From: Lachnospiraceae bacterium
Lineage (GTDB): Bacteria; Bacillota; Clostridia; Lachnospirales; Lachnospiraceae
Length of the DNA stretch: 9,105 nt
Reading direction: 5' to 3'
Assembly (NCBI GenBank): GCA_017959525.1
Contig: JAGDAL010000312.1
Coordinates: 1 to 9,105 of the forward strand
Numbering within the stretch: position 1 is the first letter of the stretch; each line of letters begins with the position of its first letter. Below, in pieces: positions 6,090 through 9,105 of this stretch. Under the pieces are notes generated by a model. It did not search any database, was not told the origin of the DNA, and saw only the letters and a program-made list of their open reading frames with translations. The position numbers and the translations under genes are program-made.

Positions 6090-8180
6090 TTAATTCTGGT
6101 CAACATCCTTCATGCTGAAGCTGATGCGTCCCATCTTATCCTTGCCAAGGCAGATAACCTTAACAACATCACCTAAAGTAAGAACATCTTCTACATGTTC
6201 AATTCGCTCATTTGCAATCTTGGAGATATGAACCATACCTTCCTTACCAGGAGCAAATTCAACGAAAGCGCCAAACTCTTTGATGCTAACAACCTTGCCG
6301 GTGAAAACCTGGCCTTTTTCGAACTCGGTAGTGATGATCTCGATCATCTTCACTGCCTCATCCATCTTCTCTTTGTCAGTGCCGCAAACAGATACTACAC
6401 CGTCGTCGGTGATATCAATCTTCACACCGGTACGATCAATGATCTCATTGATGGTCTTTCCTCTCTGACCAACAACATCACCAATCTTCGCAGGATCAAT
6501 GTTGATGGTAAGAATCTTCGGTGCATATGCGGATACTTCCTTGCGAGGTTCAGCAATAGCCTTAGACATACAGGTATCCATAATGAAGAAACGAGCTTCG
6601 CGAGTTCTGCGAATAGCCTCTTCTACGATTGGACGGGTCAAACCGTGAATCTTAATATCCATCTGGATTGCGGTGATACCTTCCTTAGTACCGGTAACCT
6701 TGAAGTCCATGTCTCCGAAGAAATCCTCAAGACCCTGGATATCGGTTAATACCAAGTAATCATCATCGGTATCTCCGGTTACCAAACCACAGGAGATTCC
6801 GGCAACCATAGCCTTCAGAGGTACACCGGCAGCCATTAAGGACATGCAGGATGCACAGGTAGAAGCCATGGAAGTAGATCCGTTAGACTCGAAAGTCTCG
6901 GATACGGCACGGATTGCGTATGGGAACTCATCAACAGATGGCAATACAGGAATCAATGCACGCTCTGCAAGAGCACCATGTCCGATCTCACGACGTCCCG
7001 GTCCTCTGGAAGGCTTGGTCTCGCCTACGGAGTATGACGGGAAGTTGTACTGATGGATGTAACGCTTCTCGGTAATATATGGATCTAAGCCGTCTACCTT
7101 CTGAGCTTCAGATAATGGAGCTAAGGTAACAACGTCACAGATCTGTGTCTGTCCACGGGTGAACATAGCGGAACCATGAACACGTGGAATTAAATCGATC
7201 TCTGCGGACAGAGGACGAATCTCATCGATACGACGACCATCCGGACGCTTGTGATCCTTTAAGATCATCTTACGAACGGTCTTCTTCTGGTACTGATATA
7301 CAGCCTCACCAAGAACTGCCAACCACTCTTCGTTGTCAGCAAAAGCCTCTTCAAACTTCTCGGTAACGCGCTTAATATTCTCTTCACGAGTCTGCTTGTG
7401 ATCGGTGAATACTGCCTCTTCCATCTCTGCAGGAGGTACGATTTCACGCATCTTAGCAAACATCTCTTCCGGAATTGCACAGCTGGTGTACTCGAATTTT
7501 GGCTTACCAACTTCAGCAACCATCTGGTTGATCAATGCGATGATGGTCTGGTTCACATCGTGAGCCATGTAAATAGCCTCTAACATCTTATCCTCAGGGA
7601 TGATGTTAGCGCCAGCCTCAATCATGATTACCTTCTCAGCGGTAGAAGCAACGGTAAGCTTCAAATCACCCTTGTCCCACTGCTCCTGAGATGGGTTAAC
7701 GATAAACTGTCCGTCTACCATACCAACCTGAGTCATCGCACATGGGCCATCGAAAGGAATATCAGAAATAGAAGTTGCTACAGCGGTACCGATCATAGCA
7801 ACGATTTCCGGTCTGCACTCCGGATCAACGGACATAACCAAGTTGTTCAAAGTTACGTCATTACGGAAGTCCTTCGGGAATAACGGACGCATTGGACGAT
7901 CGATTACACGAGCGGTCAGAATCGCATTCTCAGATGCCTTACCCTCACGCTTGTTGAATCCTCCAGGGATCTTGCCTACGGAGTATAACTTCTCCTCAAA
8001 CTCAACGCTGAGTGGGAAGAAATCAATACCGTCACGAGGCTTGTCAGATGCTGTTGCAGTACATAAAACAGTGGTCTCACCATACTGAATCAAAACTGCA
8101 CCGTTGGCCTGAGCAGCCACGCGGTTCACATCCATACGAAGTGTTCTGCCGGCTAACTCCATTGTGTAAGTCTTTGTCAT
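6090..8180 (-). CDS. pnp: Polyribonucleotide nucleotidyltransferase (PNPase)
   Basis: PNPase degrades RNA 3' to 5' by phosphorolysis, releasing nucleoside diphosphates, and can run in reverse to add tails; it acts as a cytoplasmic trimer, often in the RNA degradosome. The 696 aa are full length. Order: first RNase PH domain (about 11-143) with GFNKREG (74-80) and ARVIDRPMRPLF (90-101); helical domain (about 240-320); second RNase PH domain (about 322-455) with GSTSMAS (434-440); metal-site residues D486, D492 and K494, matching E. coli numbering as I recall it; KH domain (about 555-615) with its GQRG loop (571-574); S1 domain (about 622-692) with IKEFGAFVEF (633-642) and GMVHISKI (648-655). 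The ATG has GGAGG 9 nt upstream. It lies downstream of rpsO with a structured leader between them, the classic rpsO-pnp pairing, and ends in its own terminator. Confidence 0.98.
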   Translation of the reverse strand: MTKTYTMELAGRTLRMDVNRVAAQANGAVLIQYGETTVLCTATASDKPRDGIDFFPLSVEFEEKLYSVGKIPGGFNKREGKASENAILTARVIDRPMRPLFPKDFRNDVTLNNLVMSVDPECRPEIVAMIGTAVATSISDIPFDGPCAMTQVGMVDGQFIVNPSQEQWDKGDLKLTVASTAEKVIMIEAGANIIPEDKMLEAIYMAHDVNQTIIALINQMVAEVGKPKFEYTSCAIPEEMFAKMREIVPPAEMEEAVFTDHKQTREENIKRVTEKFEEAFADNEEWLAVLGEAVYQYQKKTVRKMILKDHKRPDGRRIDEIRPLSAEIDLIPRVHGSAMFTRGQTQICDVVTLAPLSEAQKVDGLDPYITEKRYIHQYNFPSYSVGETKPSRGPGRREIGHGALAERALIPVLPSVDEFPYAIRAVSETFESNGSTSMASTCASCMSLMAAGVPLKAMVAGISCGLVTGDTDDDYLVLTDIQGLEDFFGDMDFKVTGTKEGITAIQMDIKIHGLTRPIVEEAIRRTREARFFIMDTCMSKAIAEPRKEVSAYAPKILTINIDPAKIGDVVGQRGKTINEIIDRTGVKIDITDDGVVSVCGTDKEKMDEAVKMIEIITTEFEKGQVFTGKVVSIKEFGAFVEFAPGKEGMVHISKIANERIEHVEDVLTLGDVVKVICLGKDKMGRISFSMKDVDQN

Positions 8181-8207
8181 AATAAATATCCTCCATTGAA
8201 GTATTCT

Positions 8208-8287
8208 ATGGCAGACACCCGAAACTACTGAAAAACACAGGGGATTCTTCCTGTACTTGTCAGTGGTCTCGGAAATTATTCTGCCAT
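8208..8287 (-). promoter_or_regulatory. Long stem-loop in the pnp leader
   Basis: The minus-strand RNA can fold into an 80-nt hairpin. The outer helix is 8208-8215 with 8280-8287 (8 perfect pairs, AUGGCAGA with UCUGCCAU). The middle helix is 8219-8231 with 8260-8272 (12 of 13 pairs, one G-U). The tip is 8237-8241 with 8250-8254 (5 pairs, 8-nt loop). Its 3' arm ends 13 nt before the pnp ribosome binding site (GGAGG, 8190-8194). In E. coli a comparable pnp leader hairpin is cut by RNase III and then used by PNPase to repress its own translation. The same role here is inference from position and shape. Confidence 0.7.
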
Positions 8288-8288
8288 G

Positions 8289-8321
8289 AAAAACAGAGCG
8301 GAATACTAGAATCCCGCTCTG
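8289..8321 (-). terminator. Intrinsic terminator of rpsO
   Basis: An 8-bp stem (8294-8301 with 8314-8321, 12-nt loop) is followed on the minus strand by TTTTT (8289-8293). It starts 10 nt after the rpsO stop. The T-run is followed after a single base by the 5' arm of the pnp leader hairpin, so pnp is reached by partial read-through unless a promoter I cannot see lies here. Confidence 0.85.
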
Positions 8322-8331
8322 ATTGAAAAAA

Positions 8332-8598
8332 CTATTTTCTTAAGCCTAAACGCTCAACGATAGAACGATAACGCTCGATATCGGTGTCCTTCAGGTATCC
8401 AAGAAGGTTACGTCTCTTACCAACCATCTTAAGAAGACCACGTCTGGAATGATGATCCTTCTGGTTCTCCTTCAAATGCTCAGTGAGCTCCTGAATACGA
8501 GCGGTAAGAACTGCGATCTGAACCTCCGGTGAACCGGTATCGCCAGGTGTTCTTGCGAACTCATTGATAATAGCTGTTTTCTTTTCTTTTGTGATCAT
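8332..8598 (-). CDS. rpsO: 30S ribosomal protein S15
   Basis: S15 is a primary 16S rRNA-binding protein of the small-subunit platform. It has 88 aa, the exact length typical of the family. The signature blocks are present: [17 protein letters not shown] (19-35), [16 protein letters not shown] (41-56) and [11 protein letters not shown] (60-70), with the conserved H49, H50 and S51 of the rRNA contact loop. The ATG has AGGAGG 8 nt upstream. The gene is followed by a terminator and then pnp, the order found in many bacteria. S15 commonly represses its own mRNA by binding the leader; the leader here (8599 to about 8709) could host such control. Confidence 0.98.
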   Translation of the reverse strand: MITKEKKTAIINEFARTPGDTGSPEVQIAVLTARIQELTEHLKENQKDHHSRRGLLKMVGKRRNLLGYLKDTDIERYRSIVERLGLRK

Positions 8599-8624
8599 AA
8601 TACAATCCTCCTAATTCTTTTCAT
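8595..8624 (-). CDS. Possible nine-residue leader peptide upstream of rpsO
   Basis: A ten-codon frame on the minus strand encodes MKRIRRIVL and stops at a TGA that overlaps the rpsO ATG as ATGA. A weak GAGG lies 5 nt before its ATG. Codons 5 and 6 are AGG AGG, which are at the same time the rpsO Shine-Dalgarno. If translated, it would place ribosomes over the rpsO initiation site and couple the two. An ORF this short can arise by chance, so I hold this lightly. Confidence 0.25.
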   Translation of the reverse strand: MKRIRRIVL

Positions 8625-8679
8625 CCTAGCCTCAGTAAAAGGTCGGAGTGTCCATCTACCGAAGAAAGGAAACTGCCTA

Positions 8680-8693
8680 TCTGCACTTGCAGA
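8680..8693 (-). promoter_or_regulatory. Small hairpin in the rpsO leader
   Basis: A 5-bp stem (8680-8684 with 8689-8693, four-base loop) can be extended across one A-A mismatch by three more pairs (8676-8678 with 8695-8697). It sits near the 5' end of the rpsO transcript expected from the candidate promoter. I do not recognise it as a known S15-binding leader. It may be part of an autoregulatory structure. Confidence 0.35.
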
Positions 8694-8715
8694 AAGGTTA
8701 AATCACACAAGTGAT

Positions 8716-8744
8716 ATATTAACATACCAATACTTGGTTGTAAA
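8716..8744 (-). promoter_or_regulatory. Candidate sigma-A promoter for rpsO
   Basis: On the minus strand TTTACA (8739-8744; five of six matches to TTGACA) is followed after 17 bp by TAATAT (8716-8721; four of six), with a TG one base upstream of the -10 (extended -10). Transcription would begin near 8709 and give a leader of about 110 nt. It lies just after the NlpC/P60 stop codon, where an rpsO promoter is expected. The spacer holds a small inverted repeat ACCAA-GTA-TTGGT (8726-8738). Confidence 0.6.
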
Positions 8745-8749
8745 CAAAA

Positions 8750-9105
8750 TTAATCATAAATCACGCGGGTTGCGCAAATCGGTGTACGGTAAAATGCATT
8801 GGAAATAATAATTCCGGTTCTGGAATCGCTGGCGTGAACAATCTGTCCACCACCCATGTAAATTGCTACGTGGCTGATATAATTACCGCTTCCGTAGAAC
8901 AACAAATCGCCCGGCTTCAACTCGGAAGTAGAAATTCTGGTTCCAAGATTTGCCTGTGCACGGGAAGAATGCGGCAGGTAAACACCGTACTGAGCCATAA
9001 TTCCCATGGTAAATCCGGAGCAATCGCAACCGTGTGCCAAAGAAGTACCGCCCCATACATAAGGACAACCAACGTACTGAATGGCATTGTCGATAATTGC
9101 GACAC
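8750..9105 (-). CDS. NlpC/P60-domain cell-wall hydrolase, 5' end outside window
   Basis: The frame is open from the right edge to TAA at 8750-8752, giving the C-terminal 117 residues. These form an almost complete NlpC/P60 papain-fold domain, a secreted endopeptidase that cuts peptide bonds in peptidoglycan stem peptides. Visible hallmarks, counted from the first full codon, are YVGCPYVWGGTS (10-21), the nucleophile C28 in CDCSGFT, SSRAQANLG (46-54), LKPGDLLFYGS (62-72), catalytic H78 in ISHVAIYMG and third polar residue H90 in IVHASD. The domain runs to the last residues, so it is C-terminal; signal peptide and any SH3 or LysM domains must lie beyond the edge. The TTG at 9040 falls inside the domain, after the WGG motif, and is not a start. 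No clear terminator separates it from rpsO, so some co-transcription is possible. Confidence 0.95.
   Translation of the reverse strand, partial: VAIIDNAIQYVGCPYVWGGTSLAHGCDCSGFTMGIMAQYGVYLPHSSRAQANLGTRISTSELKPGDLLFYGSGNYISHVAIYMGGGQIVHASDSRTGIIISNAFYRTPICATRVIYD

Noticed and set aside
6081..6103. TTGACC on the minus strand as a -35 box for the regulator operon
   Set aside because: It lies in the last codons of pnp, and no -10 better than three of six matches is found at 15-18 bp spacing.
6195..6749. 184-codon open frame on the plus strand opposite pnp
   Set aside because: It is fully antisense to the KH, S1 and second RNase PH regions of a conserved pnp, has no recognisable domain, and such frames commonly arise as codon-bias shadows.
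8270..8320. Separate pnp promoter using AATAAT near 8274-8279 or TAGTAT near 8304-8309
   Set aside because: The matching -35 positions read TTCCGC and TTTTTT, neither convincing, and both -10 candidates lie inside RNA hairpins that explain the sequence.
8726..8738. Inverted repeat ACCAA-GTA-TTGGT as an operator or as the NlpC/P60 terminator
   Set aside because: The stem is only 5 bp with no T-run after it on the minus strand, so it is not a terminator. It sits in the candidate promoter spacer, but a 5-bp arm is too weak to call an operator.
8998..9040. TTG at 9040 as the start of the NlpC/P60 gene
   Set aside because: The frame continues upstream to the window edge, and YVWGGTS before the TTG is an integral part of the NlpC/P60 domain.
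1..9105. Mobile element, CRISPR array, phage or defence genes
   Set aside because: No direct repeats, terminal inverted repeats flanking a gene, transposase or integrase motifs or spacer-repeat pattern were seen. Every long frame is a housekeeping gene.

Overview
The window reads as ordinary housekeeping chromosome from a low-to-mid GC Firmicute, most likely a clostridium of the Lachnospiraceae type. This is inferred from strong AGGAGG ribosome binding sites, compact operons, a cmk-ispH-rpsA block in which IspH and an S1-domain protein sit together, and protein flavour. I see no mobile element, CRISPR array, tRNA, rRNA or sign of recent transfer. All complete genes lie on the minus strand. 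The only plus-strand gene is a fragment at the left edge.

Layout, left to right. Bases 1-365 (+) are the 3' end of a gene, tentatively a YprB-like RNase H-fold protein. A 12-bp hairpin at 368-394 terminates it and also the convergent minus-strand operon. That operon, read from right to left, is a MurR/RpiR-type regulator (5105-6025), a BaiN/HI0933-type flavoprotein (3877-5112), cytidylate kinase cmk (3196-3864), ispH (2351-3199), an S1-domain protein rpsA (1245-2363) and a CheR methyltransferase (427-1206). Its genes overlap or nearly abut (8-nt overlap, 12-nt gap, 4-nt ATGA overlap, 13-nt overlap, 38-nt gap), so it looks like one translationally coupled transcript.

Upstream of it lies a second block: an NlpC/P60 cell-wall hydrolase cut by the right edge (8750-9105), rpsO (8332-8598) and pnp (6090-8180). 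rpsO has a candidate promoter (8716-8744) and a terminator (8294-8321). pnp has an 80-nt leader hairpin (8208-8287) and its own terminator (6049-6071).

Functionally the window joins RNA turnover and translation (S15, PNPase, S1), nucleotide and isoprenoid precursor supply (Cmk, IspH), a redox flavoprotein with a SIS-domain regulator, and one stray chemotaxis gene. No new multi-gene system is evident. The most interesting items are regulatory: the pnp leader stem-loop, a nine-codon upstream ORF that overlaps the rpsO start as ATGA, the ispH/rpsA out-of-frame overlap where related bacteria have a fused protein, and cheR placed at the end of a translation-related operon. No stretch over 300 bases lacks a gene; the two longest gaps (8181-8331 and 8599-8749) are both described.
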